NCBI GenBank assembly: GCA_002914845.1
Contig: JXTC01000026.1
Location: 1,500,164-1,564,163, forward strand
From: Trema orientale
Lineage: Eukaryota > Streptophyta > Magnoliopsida > Rosales > Cannabaceae
Direction of reading: 5' to 3'
Length of the DNA: 64,000 nt
Below are positions 37,863-47,589 of this stretch, in pieces. Position 1 is the first letter of the stretch; every line of letters starts with the position of its first letter. The translations under genes were made by a program, and so were the position numbers. The notes under the pieces were generated by a model. It did not search any database, had not been told where the DNA came from, and worked only from the letters and a program-made list of their open reading frames with translations.

Positions 37863-38006
37863 AAATTTATTCTTATATAATTGGTCGTTAAATTTTAGAG
37901 GCTATGAAAAGAAATAAATGAAACTTCAAAAAATAAACTTTAACTATGGCTTGCATTTACCATTTAAAAAAAAAAAAATCAATAGACCTCCCATTTTAGG
38001 TCCATC

Positions 38007-38350
38007 TGTTGGGCTATACACGTTTTTACCCAATATGTGGGCCACTGATTTTTATAACAATTATATAATATTAGGGCTGTCTAATTAAGTGAGGCCAATT
38101 AAGTGATCTAATTAAGAGTTCAGGAAGTTACCTATTAAGTGCGGACTCTGTAATGTGTGGTTACCTAATCCTAGTCCAATAAGGATTAATGGAGTATTTA
38201 TTGGTGACTAGTATATAAGGACATAACTATAGGGTTTTGGTCCCCAAGCCAAATAGAACGTGTGCTCTTCTCCTCTGTCTCCATCAACAGAGAGAGACCT
38301 ATTGAGCATACATAGAGTATTCTGGCTCTAATCAATTGCTTCCGTTTACG
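38007..38350 (+). repeat. 5' LTR of copia element 1
   Basis: Starts TGTTGGGCTATACACG and ends CCGTTTACG. A TATA-like TAGTATATAAGGAC at about 38209-38222 is conserved in both LTRs and probably marks the promoter. Confidence 0.9.
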
Positions 38351-38475
38351 TGATCTTTCTTTGCTGTCAAACTCAATGGATTCAGGTTAGTCACGGGTTT
38401 CTCTCAACAATCGGGTTCAGAAAAATTTTTAGGTCGTTTTGACATATTTAAAGCATACGGTCTTAGTTTTGGGTA

Positions 38476-38502
38476 GAATTGAGTCGTTTTTCGACTCAAT
38501 TC
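38476..38502 (+). promoter_or_regulatory. Perfect leader hairpin
   Basis: GAATTGAGTCG and CGACTCAATTC form an 11-bp stem around a 5-nt T loop, within the copia-1 gag intron. Confidence 0.6.
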
Positions 38503-38827
38503 AAGGAGTTCCAACCTGAAACTTAATTAATCAAGTTTTATTTTCTCAACCCACTTTTAGTACGACCCACACTTTATCTGTTGAAAACTCTATTTGTTTC
38601 TAAGAGTTGATAAAAGTGCTTAAAACTTAGTCGGTCATCCATTAATTTTTGTGCACTGAAATTTTTAGTTTAATATTCTGGACACTATGGTTATTATTTT
38701 CTTTGCGCTATTTGTTTAAATATTTTGAAATAGATGAGTTGAAACAACATGTTGCCAAAGTAACCTCTATTGCATAAATTTATTTATTTTAAAATATTTA
38801 AATGAATGTGTGTTCATTGTTCATGCG

Positions 38828-38859
38828 AATAATTACCGGCCCAAAAGAAGGTGATTATT
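38828..38859 (+). promoter_or_regulatory. Conserved-loop hairpin 1 of 3
   Basis: The arms AATAATTACC (38828-38837) and GGTGATTATT (38850-38859) form ten pairs with one G-U. The loop is GGCCCAAAAGAA. It lies in the unspliced leader of copia element 1. Confidence 0.65.
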
Positions 38860-38920
38860 TGGCCGAATAATGAATACACCTGTGGTAATAGATATGTAAT
38901 GGTTATCAAGTTTCCATGTG

Positions 38921-38954
38921 GACAGTAAATCGGCCCAAAAGAAGATTTGCTGTC
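38921..38954 (+). promoter_or_regulatory. Conserved-loop hairpin 2 of 3
   Basis: The arms GACAGTAAATC (38921-38931) and GATTTGCTGTC (38944-38954) form eleven pairs with one G-U. The loop GGCCCAAAAGAA is identical to that of hairpin 1. The stem sequence is unrelated to hairpin 1. A second possible 3' arm, GATTTACTGTC at 38961-38971, pairs perfectly with the same 5' arm. Confidence 0.65.
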
Positions 38955-39008
38955 TGACAGGATTTACTGTCAATATTTGATTACTGCACTGAAGAGTACC
39001 ACTTACAA

Positions 39009-39042
39009 GTTGATAAGTCGGCCTAAAGGAAGGCTTATTGAT
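39009..39042 (+). promoter_or_regulatory. Conserved-loop hairpin 3 of 3
   Basis: The arms GTTGATAAGTC (39009-39019) and GGCTTATTGAT (39032-39042) form eleven pairs, four of them G-U. The loop is GGCCTAAAGGAA. It differs from loops 1 and 2 by two transitions. Confidence 0.6.
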
Positions 39043-42000
39043 GTTGTTCTGGGTATCTTGTGATGGAAGCCCACCTTTTATGTTTGTGTCATACTAGTAT
39101 ATCTTATTTTGTATGCTTAGTTTATGACATGTTTTAATGTGAATTGTTATTTTTGCTTTTGTTCTCTGTTCAGTTTCTGCTTCAAGCATATCTGCTAATT
39201 TGAATTCAATTCCTGTGCTTAACGGCACAAACTTCAAGAAGTAGAAAGAGCACGTTATGATTGTGCTCGGTTGCATGGATCTAGACCTTGCACTCAGGAT
39301 AGACCAACCTGCTGCTATTACGGATGAAAGTTCTGATACGGATGTTAAGAACTTTGAGCAGTGGGAACGTTCTAATCGCATGAGTCTTATGATCATGAAA
39401 CATTCTATACCTGAGACCATTAGGGGCGCTGTGCCAGAGATTGATAATGCTAAGGCGTTCCTTGACGCAATTGCAGAACGTTTCCAAAAGAATGAAAAAG
39501 CGGAAACTAGTACCATACTGAGCAATTTGCTTGCTATGCGTTATAAAGGTAAAGGGAACATCAGGGAGTACATCATGGAGATGTCCAATCTAGCTTCAAA
39601 ACTAAAAGTACTTAAGTTAGAGCTGTCGGATCACTTGCTCATGCAATTAGTATTACTATCTCTTCCGCCACAATTCAGTCAATTTAAGGTAAGTTACAAC
39701 ACTCAGAAAGAAAAATAGACTCTTAATGAGCTCATATCTCAGTGTGTGCAAAAAGAGGATAGATTGAAGCGAGATAAGACTGAGAGTGCTCACCTAGCAA
39801 CAACCTCTCAAGATAAGAAAATGAAAAGGACTAAGGATCAAGGAGCTGTATCCGGGACTTCACATATTAAAATGCAGAGGAAACAAGATAATGATTCAGC
39901 TTGTTTCTTCTGCAAGAAGGCAGGACATGTGAAGAAGGAATGTCCCAAGTACGCCACCTGGCGTATCAAGAAGGGTAAGCTTCTCAATTTTGTCTGTTTT
40001 GAGGTTAATTTTACTTCTGTACCCAATCATACTTTGTGGGTGGATACTGGCACCACTACTCACATAAGTATGTCTATGCAGGATTGTCTGAGGAGCCGTC
40101 TGCCAAGTGATGCTGAAAGATACATCTATGTGGACAACGGCGATACAGCTACAGTGGAGGCAATAGGTTTATTTAGGTTGCAATTAAGTTCTGGTCTATT
40201 TTTGGATTTGGATGAGACATTTATTATACCGTCATTTAGACGGAATTTAATTTCCATTTCAGTTTTGGATAAATCAGGTTATTCTTATTCATTTGGAAAT
40301 AATAAATTTAGTCTTTTTCAGAATTCCAATATTCTTGCAACTGGTACTTTGATTGATAACCTATATAAAGTCAACACTGTTACCTCAATTAATGAAACTT
40401 TGCATGTCGAGAAACGTGGTACAAAACGCAAAACCACTGAGAATTTTTCTATGTTATGGCACAAGCGATTAGGACACATCTCTAAACAAAGAATACATCG
40501 TCTTGTGTCAGATGGAATTCTTGACCCACTTGACCTCACAGACTTCACAGTTTATGTTGAATACATTAAAGAAAAACAGACAAATATATGTAAATTAGGT
40601 GCTAATAGGAGTTCCAGTATCTTAGAACTGATACATATTAATATCTGTGGTCCATTCCCTACGGCTTCATGGAATCGCCAATAATATTTCATGACGTTTA
40701 TAGACGATTACTCTCGTTATGGGTACTTATATTTAATTCATGAGAAGTCTCAATCCCTGGACGTATTTAAAGCTTTTAAAGTCGAAGTTGAAAATCAACT
40801 CGACAAGAAAATTAAAGCCATCAAATCCGATCGTGGTGGTGAATACTATGGTAGGTATGATGAATCTGGTGAACAACGTCCAGGACCCTTTGTCCAGTAC
40901 CTAGAGGAATATAGAATCGTCCCACAATACACAATGCCAGGAAAACCTAGCATGAATGGTGTTGCTGAGCGACGAAACCGAACACTTAAGGACATGGTGA
41001 GGAGTATGATTAGTCATTCCTCCTTACGTGAATCACTCTGGGGAGATGCACTTAAGACTGCAGTTTATATACTCAACAGAGTACCTAGCAAATCAGTAGC
41101 TAAAACCCCATATGAACTATGGACAGGCAAGAAGCCTAGTATTAAGCACTTACATATTTAGGGTTATCCAGCTGAGGTAAGGCCATACAGGCCACATGAG
41201 AAGAAACTGGACTCAAGAACAATAAGCTGCTATTTTGTTAGATACGCTGAAAGATCCAGAGGTTTCAAATTCTATGATCCCTCTAACAGGTCCTTTTTCG
41301 AGACGGGTAATGCGAGATTCCTTGAGGATGTTGAGTTTGAAGAGGGAGATAAAGTTAGGTATATTGTCTTTGAAGAGGAATTTGTTTCTCTTCCTACAGT
41401 TGCTATTGGAGGTGATCAGGCCCCTTTACCTGACATTGTTCAAGAAGCAAATCCGAAAATTCAAGACAATATTCCGCAACTCCCTGTCCCACATGAGGAA
41501 GTTACTCCTGAAGAGTAACCTCAACAATCTCAAGAGGAAGTGCCACTAAGGAGATCTACTAGAGAAAGGAAAAAGCGCAATTCCAAATGATTATGTCGTC
41601 TATCTCCTAGAACATGAGTTTGATATAGGAGTGGAAAATGATCCAATCAATTTTACTCAAGCCAAACAAAGTTCAAAATCCCAGTAGTGGATCACTACTA
41701 TGAAGGATGATATGAAATCCATGAAAGACAATGACGTTTGGGAACTCGTCGAACTGCCAGCAGGAAAGAAACCTATTAGTTGTAAATGGATTTTTAAAAC
41801 CAAAAAGGATTCTAAAGGCAATATCGAGAGATATAAGGCTCGTCTAGTTGCCAAGGGTTTCACTCAGAAAGAAGGCATTGATTATAAAGAGACTTTCTCT
41901 CTAGTTTCTTCGAAAGACTCTTTCAGAATAATTATGGCACTAGTAGCTCATTTTGATCTGGAACTACATCAGATGGATGTAGAGACTGCGTTTCTCAATA

Positions 42001-43288
42001 GTGATATTGAGGAAACGATTTATGTAGTACAACCAGAAAACTTTGTAACCGAAGATCCAAAGTCTATGGTCTGTAAACTAAAGAAATCCATCTATGGTCT
42101 CAAACAAGCATCCCGTCAATGGTATCATAAGTTCCATCAAGTTATTTCCTCATTCAATTTTGAGGAAAATTCAGTAGATGGATGCATTTATCACAAATTC
42201 AGTAGGAGCAAATGTATCTCTCTGGTTTTATATGTCGATGACATACTTTTGGCAAGCAATGATATAGGCCTATTGCACGAAACCAAGAGATTTCTATCAA
42301 ACAAATTTGAGATGAAAGATCTTGGGGACGCCTCTTTTGTATTAGGAATTAAAATACACCGAGATCGCTCTCAAGGCATTCTTGGATTATCACAAAAGAA
42401 CTATATCGAAAAGGTACTTGATAGGTTTGGCATGAGCAAATGTGCCCCAGGAGATACACCCATTGTTAAAGGTGATAAATTCAGTCTCATTCAATACCCC
42501 AAGAATGAGTTTGAAACTAAAGAAATGCAGAAGATCCCTTATGCATCTGTAGTAGGGAGTCTGATGTATGCTCAGGTGTGTACGCGTCCGGATATAGCGT
42601 ACATAGTTAGAGTGTTAGGCAGATATTTAAGCAACCCTAGTATAGATCACTGGACAACAGCAAAGAGGGTTATACGTTATTTACAGAGAATAAAAGATTA
42701 CATGCTCACTTATCGGAGATCTGATCGTTTGGAGATTGTGGGGTATTCCGACTCCGATTATACTGGATGCCTAGATAGTAAGAGATCCACTTCAGGTTAT
42801 ATTTACCTGCTTGCCAGAGGAGCTGTATCATGGAAGAGTGTTAAGCAGACGCTGACAGCTTCATCCACCATGGAGGCAGAGTTTATAGTTTGTCATGAGG
42901 CATCGAATCAAGGGATATGGCTGTAGAATTTTATCATTGAGCTGCGAATTGTCGATGGCATTGAAAAGCCATTGAAGATTTATTGTGATAATAGAGCCGT
43001 TGTTCTATATTCCAATAATAACAGAAGCTCGTCGAAGTCTAAGCACATAGACATTAAGTTTCTGGTAGTTAAAGAAAGAGTTCAGAGTCGTTTAGTGTCT
43101 ATAGAATATATCGGAACTAATTCCATGTTGGTGGATCTGCTCACCAAAGGTTTAATGCCTAAGGTGTTTCATGAGCACACTGCTCATATGGGTATTGTAC
43201 CATTTAAAGATATTCAAGATTAGTGGGAGTTAGATTTTATGAGTTCTTTTGTGATAGACACATTTGTTATTTGATATCAATAAAGTGA

Positions 43289-43352
43289 TAGTTTTCTTTA
43301 TACTCTGAATTTATATTTTATAGTTTTCTTTATACTCTGAATTTATATTTTA
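43289..43352 (+). repeat. 32-bp tandem duplication in the copia-1 3' untranslated region
   Basis: The unit starting TAGTTTTCTTTATACTCTG is repeated perfectly at 43289-43320 and 43321-43352. Just downstream, TTTTGCATAAAG also occurs twice. Confidence 0.85.
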
Positions 43353-43735
43353 TTTTCTTTCTATCTGCTGTTTTGCATAAAGTTGCAGTTTTGCATAAAG
43401 AGAAAGACTAAGGTTGATTCGTTAGAATCATAAAGAAGGACCAATTGGAAATAGGCATGTAAGATCACTTTTCATGTAATTTCTATGCTACACATCCATA
43501 CTTGATCTGTATCATTGTGTGTGTTGATTTGGTAATCATTGATGGGTTTAGTTGCCTACCTAAGTGCAACGAAGGCCGCTTTGGTTTCATGTTGATGTAC
43601 AAAATAGTTCAGATTGTCTTAAGGGGTAATTTCTTAATAGACAGCAATAAAGTGCGCACTCAAGTTTTCATTATATAATTATCTCAAGAAAAAAGAAAAA
43701 AAAAAAAAAAAACCTATGTAGCCCAAGTGGGAGAT

Positions 43736-44104
43736 TGTTGGGTTATACATGTTTTTACCCAATATGTGGGCCACTGGTTTTTATAACAATTATATAATAT
43801 TAGGGCTGTCTAATTAAGTGAGGCTAATTAAGTGATCTAATTGAGGGCTCAGAAAGTTACCTATTAAGTGTGGACTCTGTAATGTGTGGTTACCTAATCC
43901 TAGTCCAATAAGGATTGATGGAGTCTCTATTGGTGACTAGTATATAAGGACATAATTATAGGGTTTTGGTACCCAAGCCAAATAGAACGTGTGCTCTTCT
44001 CCTCTGCCTCCATCAACAGAGAGAAACCCATTGAGCATACATAGAGTATTCTGGCTGTGGAAGACCTTCTACCCTTAGGCTCTAATCAATCGCTTCTGTT
44101 TACA
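43736..44104 (+). repeat. 3' LTR of copia element 1
   Basis: Starts TGTTGGGTTATACATG and ends CTGTTTACA. It carries 25 bp (GTGGAAGACCTTCTACCCTT plus five bases, about 44057-44081) that are missing from the 5' LTR. Confidence 0.9.
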
Positions 44105-46221
44105 TAGGTTGAAAGTGAAAATATTTGTTTCTCTCCAATATGGGACTCTTCGATTCCTTTCGTGTGGTTAGTACCCATACTCTCTATCACGTGTGGATGA
44201 TTTTTTTTTTTATTTTTTTTTCTTTTCTAAATCAAGAAATTAAGCTATAATAAGACTTATGTTTCCTGACAAGACAGACAATAAGGTACAATTTTAGATT
44301 TAGTTCATGTTTACCAATCTATAATAAATCATAAAGAGAATGGAAATTAAAGAAGTGTTTCTCTTGTCCATTTACTCACGTGTTTACTAACCTATTCAAG
44401 GTATGCATTTTGAGAATCCTTTACATAATTAGTTATACTTGAAAGATATGGCTCAATTTTTTATTTCTTCTCATTTCTCCCGAAACCTTTTTCCTATATA
44501 ATTCTTTTAATTAGGGATAAGAAAATATGCCCTAATGTTAGAGAGAAACACCAATCTCTAACTCTTTCATTTTTAGTTTTTATTTGGGAAAAATAGAAAG
44601 TAAAAATTCTTCATTTCCACAATAGAATACCCTACCTTTCGATTTGTCATTGCAAATATGCACGTTCCATTTTTCCATCATTCACCTTCTTTACTGATTG
44701 AGGAGAAATGCACTATTCATTTTAATAGGTTAACAGACATTTGAAAGTGTTATCAACTCTGCATGGTTTACTTTTTATCTTCCTATTGCTTTGGTTAATT
44801 TGCTAATTTGATCCTTATTTTCCATTCAAGTCGACGCTCGAGCGACTCTAAATCGTCCGAGCACTAGGTTAACCCTTTAGTCAGATCGAATAGGGAAGAT
44901 CCTAACTTTCTTTTTGGGTTGTCCAAGTTAGTAGTTTAGAAAGGAAATATAGTATATTTTTCTTTTTTCCTTTTAACACGATTTGTGTTTTACAATACAA
45001 CAATTCTCTAACTCTTTCTAGACGAATATCAATTTTCTTATTGATATTTTTAAGCAAGTCTTAATGTTTCAAAAGTACTTACTCTAATGTCCTTTAGAAC
45101 GTAGATTGTCTGTTCACTAATAGGTTGCTACGTCATTGACCACTTCCCACAAAATAGAACTACAAAAATGCTTTTTATCCTGCGTCTCGAGCCTGGTCCG
45201 AGCAACGCGGCTGAATATCGACGTTTTATCTTTGAATGTGAGCTCTAGTAAATATTTTTTATTTTAAAAAAATTGTGGTCATTCTCTAATAACAAAAGGA
45301 CAGCTCATATACCCATGATGAATAGCATTACTCAATAGAACTACCATCCATCTACTGTCTCTACTAAAAGAGTAACAAAAAAGTGTTAACTTTTGTCAGA
45401 AAAAAAAATAAAAATAAAAAGAAAGATGAAAAAACAACACATCCGTACTTTGCTCTGTCGTTCACCATGTTTGTTTTCTCCTCAAATTTGACGAGGCCCA
45501 ACCTCTATTACTGAAGAAGAAATCCTGCGCCTGAGTCCACATTGAAAAAAAAAAAAAAAAAAATAGGAAAAAAAGCTCCATTCTGAACCTTCAATTTCTT
45601 GATCCTATTTCACGATGCTCGTCTCTCCATTTCCAAGCAAGTTCAAGAAATCGTGTTAGTTCAGAGGTGCCATAGCCATGGAAGCCACTTCCAAACCCTA
45701 TTGATCTTTGTACTCTTTTCTTCATCCTATCTTTTCTTTGTGAGCATGACTATGTACCCATGTATCTCGATGGGTCTTTGAAGGTAGTGTTAATTTGCTT
45801 GACTTCTTATCGATTGAGGATTTTGATATTTGTTATTGGGAACATTTTCCTCTTTGATGTTTAAAGGAATTTTCGGGAAGTACTTGATATCGATCTGTAA
45901 TTTATTGATTGGTTTTAGGTATATATGTTCCGGAGAGAACATAGATAATTCTTATTAACACTTGTTAATTCTAATCAATGCTTACTAAGAATCCATACAA
46001 AAATCTCCAGATAAGAGAGAAAAAGAACAAAAATAAACCAATAGCTCAATCCAAATAATTTAAAAGAGGTTCATAGAATCTTACTCGATGTTTTGAGTCG
46101 GTTAATCAACTGCAAAAAGCAACAAAATTGTCAATCCCAGTAGTTTGATGATGAGAACTCTGAAGGGTTTCTAACCGTTACCTATAAAAATAAAAAATAA
46201 TTATAATTACAAAAATACGGA
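44105..46221. other. Intergenic DNA
   Basis: No gene is supported. T runs lie at about 44202-44222 and A runs at 45396-45420 and 45545-45563. A 60-codon frame at 45599-45781 has no recognisable features. Confidence 0.45.
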
Positions 46222-46275
46222 AATCAAGTTTCTTTTTTTTTTTTTAAATTTTCGTACTATTCTTATTAAACAAAT

Positions 46276-46446
46276 GGGGATGCTACGGTAGGGGCGTCTC
46301 TACGTAGGGTCATACCTTAATTATCGTTGGATGGAAATCTGTGGGGAATAACGGGAATCTGTGGAGAATCTATTTATATACAGATTCCTATCCAACGGTG
46401 AATAGACAGGGCCCTACGTAGGGACGCCCCTACTGTAGACGCGCCC
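46276..46446. mobile_element. Foldback MITE, CCCTACGTAGGG family, copy 1
   Basis: The 171-bp sequence is palindromic along most of its length. CTACGGTAGGGGCGTC and its inverted form GGGACGCCCCTACTGTAG lie near the ends. CGTTGGATGGAAATCTGTG and CAGATTCCTATCCAACGG lie inside. The outer word around CCTACGTAGGG is itself a palindrome. ACAAAT (46270-46275 and 46447-46452) flanks it as a 6-bp direct repeat. No coding content. Confidence 0.75.
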
Positions 46447-46549
46447 ACAAATAAATATCACTTTTTTAAAAGATTTTTTAAAAAATACTATTTTTAAAAT
46501 AATTACTAATTACTAATTTTTAAAAATTAGTTACCGGTTACTAATTACT

Positions 46550-46717
46550 GGCTACGGTAGGGGCGTCCCTACGTAGGGTCATGCCTTAATTATCGTTGGA
46601 TGGGAATTTGTGGGAAATAACGGGAATCTGTGGAGAATCTATTTATATACAGATTCCCATCCAACAGTGAATAGACAGGGCCCTACGTAGGGGCGCCCTT
46701 ACTGTAGACGCGCTCCC
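46550..46717. mobile_element. Foldback MITE, CCCTACGTAGGG family, copy 2
   Basis: The 168-bp sequence is nearly identical to copy 1, in the same orientation, about 100 bp away. It is flanked by the 6-bp direct repeat ATTACT (46544-46549 and 46718-46723). Both insertions are in the same host foldback repeat. Confidence 0.75.
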
Positions 46718-46815
46718 ATTACTAATTCCTATTTAGAAAATGATATTTATCTAAATATTTTTTAAAAAATAACATTTTTCTAATACAAAGGGTACCGAAC
46801 CTTAAAAAACACACG

Positions 46816-47589
46816 CCACTGTATTTTTTAAATTTTTTTCTAAAAATGCGGTAAAAGGCCTAATTTCCCAAATCTAAATAGACAAGCCCGTAAAAAACTT
46901 GGAATTTTAGGAGAGAAGTATCCTTCAATGGAAGACTTGGGCTCGGGCATGTGTCTGCGGACATGCCGAGTTACCCAGCAAAAAACCCATGCCGTGAACT
47001 GTAAAATAAAATTTAAAAAAGGAAAAAAAAAAAAAAAGCCCTGCAGATGCGGACGGACGGTAGCTGTATTTTGCGAGGGAAATTGATAAATGATGTGGCT
47101 GTTCATTATTGGCTCGACAGAATTGGAGAGAGAAAGTAAACAGATGATAAGCGTCCGTTTTATAGAGTATAATTAGTCTAATTCGTTCATACAATAGACA
47201 GTATAATAACTATCCTTGACTAGTCTAATTCTGTCAAATCCAACTCCGAACTAGAATCACATTCAGTCCTGATACCAGCCTCTAACTTCCATTCTCACCA
47301 AAAAAACTATTTTTGGCAGTTTGGGTCGGGAGTTGGGACAAAGAAGCTTAAGACCCACACCACACCAAAGTATGTGAGCTAGAATGGGGTGACGGCAAGA
47401 TTAGGGAGGTCGTTAGGCCCCAATGAACACTGTTGATGCTAATCAGAATTATCCACCTCCTATCATGGTTACTTATTTTGTTTTCTTTGGCTGGGCAGCC
47501 ATGGCTTAGCATCCATTTGCAATATAACCGTTCTTATGGTATCAAATCCCTCTTTGAGCTCTGTTCCAATAGATGGGATTTGCTGATGG
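46816..47589. other. Intergenic DNA and probable 3' UTR of the RCC1-repeat gene
   Basis: No gene is seen. The stretch nearest 47590 should contain the 3' untranslated region of the minus-strand gene that ends there. Confidence 0.4.

Larger units (their letters stand above)
38386..39173 (+). other. Intron in the gag leader of copia element 1
   Basis: Donor TCAG|GTTAGT at 38385/38386; acceptor TTGTTCTCTGTTCAG|TTTCTG at 39173/39174, with a long T-rich tract. Joining the flanks gives MDSVSASSISANLNSIPVL leading straight into the recognised gag sequence. The unspliced strand would instead stop at once after the initiating ATG (the codon over 38388-38390 is TAG). The intron carries the hairpin group described separately. 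Confidence 0.65.
38376..43223 (+). pseudogene. Copia element 1 gag-pol polyprotein, spliced first exon, broken by stops
   Basis: A 10-nt first exon (ATGGATTCAG, 38376-38385) ends at donor GTTAGT. It rejoins in frame at 39174 after acceptor TTCTCTGTTCAG. Domains in order: gag 39174-39900; zinc knuckle CFFCKKAGHVKKEC 39902-39943; protease WVDTGTTTH with DTG at 40043; pre-integrase LWHKRLGHIS about 40455; integrase core ([27 protein letters not shown]) 40600-41200; RT 41700-42440 with YVDD at 42231-42242; RNase H with SDSDYTGCLDSKRSTSGY and a YCDN motif to 43223. Stops fall at 39242, 39716, 40682, 41159, 41517, 41685 and about 42924. A frameshift lies near 41570-41585. The integrase Cys pair and its first catalytic Asp are replaced by Tyr, Tyr and Asn. 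All of these except the frameshift fit G-to-A or C-to-T changes. Confidence 0.88.
38007..44104 (+). mobile_element. Ty1-copia LTR retrotransposon, full-length but inactivated
   Basis: The 6.1-kb element has LTRs at 38007-38350 and 43736-44104 and a purine tract (AAGTGGGAGAT) just before the 3' LTR. Gag-protease-integrase-RT-RNase H follow in the copia order between 38376 and 43223. The LTRs differ at roughly 20 sites by eye, plus a 25-bp insertion (or loss) near the 3' end of the LTR. No initiator-Met primer site is evident after the 5' LTR, and I found no matching target duplication (CCATC before, TAGGT after), so the ends may have been altered. Multiple stops and one frameshift disable it. 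Confidence 0.93.
46222..46815. repeat. Foldback repeat with GTTACT core (copy B), carrying two MITEs
   Basis: Left arm: TTATTAAACAAAT, then after the first MITE AAATATCACTTTTTTAAAAG. Core: TTACTAATTTTTAAAAATTA with GTTACCGGTTACTAATTACT. Right arm: AAATGATATTTATCTAAAT and AACATTTTTCTAATAC. Compared with the copy at 63430 (TTATTAGACAAATATCAC...TATTTTTCTAATAAG), the continuity is restored when the two small MITEs and one target copy each are disregarded. Confidence 0.65.

Noticed and set aside
38002-44109. Target-site duplication for copia element 1
   Set aside because: CCATC before and TAGGT after the LTRs do not match; no shift of the ends gives a convincing pair.
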